Source of the DNA: an uncultured Eubacteriales bacterium
GTDB lineage: Bacteria > Bacillota > Clostridia > Christensenellales > Borkfalkiaceae
Reading direction: 5' to 3'
NCBI GenBank assembly: GCA_900542935.1
Contig: UQPN01000005.1
Location: 47,112-111,111, forward strand
Length of the DNA stretch: 64,000 nucleotides
In this document: positions 63,832-64,000 of the stretch, in pieces
How positions within the stretch are numbered: position 1 is the stretch's first letter
How the letters are laid out: every line of letters begins with the position of its first letter
The notes under the pieces: generated by a model
What the model was told of the DNA's origin: nothing
What the model saw: only the letters and a program-made list of their open reading frames with translations
Databases searched by the model: none
Translations under genes and position numbers: made by a program

Positions 63832-64000
63832 ATGGCAAACAACAACGAAAGACGTTGGAGCGTTCCGTCCAAGCGTGCGAAAGGTTACGCGGAAGAACGT
63901 AAGGCAAAAGTCCATCAGCACGGACCTAAAGAAGGTAAGGAACTTACCGATTACGAAGCTGGCATGAGGTCGGGCTATCTTCAGGCTCAGTCCGATCACG
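63832..64000 (+). CDS. Hypothetical protein, 3' end outside window
   Basis: ATG 63832 with AAAGGAG ten bases upstream; 56 codons are visible and the frame is open at the edge. It begins MANNNERRWSVPSKRAKGYA, is basic and hydrophilic, and has DYEAGMRSGYLQAQSDH near the edge. This looks like a small basic protein of a mobile element; no family is recognised from the fragment. Confidence 0.65.
   Translation, partial: MANNNERRWSVPSKRAKGYAEERKAKVHQHGPKEGKELTDYEAGMRSGYLQAQSDH

Larger units (their letters stand above)
56333..64000. mobile_element. Integrative element, left end (continues past window)
   Basis: Starts where the LRR gene is interrupted and runs off the right edge. Contents: large serine recombinase at the very end, ATPase-DUF4143, WYL regulator, LexA-like repressor, zinc ribbon, DeoR-type HTH, several proteins under 80 residues, and a sigma-70 region 4 protein of the kind carried by Tn916-like conjugative elements. 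GC content is lower than the chromosome block. No relaxase, VirB4, capsid or terminase gene is in view, so an integrative conjugative or mobilisable element is likelier than a prophage, but that is not settled. Confidence 0.75.

Overview
The window looks like chromosomal DNA of an uncultured, Gram-positive, gut-type clostridium (Bacillota). A long stretch keeps the gene order of the Bacillus/Clostridium yloC-gmk-rpoZ-priA-def-fmt-rsmB-rlmN-rpe ... rpmB-yloU-yloV-recG chromosome segment. Ribosome binding sites are strong GGAGG types and many promoters are near-consensus sigma-A with 17-base spacers. Composition, lipoproteins with InlB-type repeats and GH112/GH3 sugar genes suggest an intestinal, Christensenellales-like lineage, but that placement is inference.

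Layout. 1-4.1 kb: two related secreted beta-sandwich proteins with a 50-residue peptide gene between them. 4.4-12.5 kb: a glycan-use cluster on the plus strand with a domain-permuted GH3 glycosidase, a GH106-like TIM-barrel protein, a GH112 galactosyl phosphorylase and an AraC regulator. 12.6-16.1 kb: DUF3737, a cytidylate-kinase-like protein, a sugar isomerase-like TIM barrel, and rpsU with an unknown partner. 16.2-20.7 kb: pcrA-ligA. 20.8-30.0 kb: the conserved block yicC, gmk, rpoZ, priA, def, fmt, rsmB, rlmN, rpe. Several usual members (remA, coaBC, prpC, prkC, rsgA) are absent from their usual places. 30-38.6 kb: an M19 dipeptidase and a lipoprotein are wedged in before divergent rpmB | yloU-fakA-recG. 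39-46.8 kb: accessory and envelope genes, including an EF-G-like GTPase without the catalytic His, a membrane-anchored DUF1508 protein and a nitrilase-fold protein without its catalytic residues. 46.8-54.4 kb, minus strand: pgk, tpiA, gpmI, secG, rnr, smpB.

54.5-64 kb is lower in GC and accessory. An InlB/LRR lipoprotein gene stops abruptly at 56.33 kb, and 38 bases later a convergent large serine recombinase begins an integrative element that runs off the right edge. The element carries an ATPase-DUF4143 protein, a WYL regulator, a LexA-like repressor, a zinc ribbon, a DeoR-type HTH protein, a sigma-70 region 4 protein, several tiny genes and structured RNA-like intergenic segments. The integrase gene and the HTH gene share a 31-base inverted-repeat promoter module at almost the same distance from the start codon. 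This is the best candidate for undescribed biology here.

A second theme is dispersed repeats. At least eight intergenic copies of a two-hairpin element have second stems that change sequence but stay paired. Further repeat families, a 3 x 50 bp tandem repeat and a triple terminator array fill most gaps over 300 bases.
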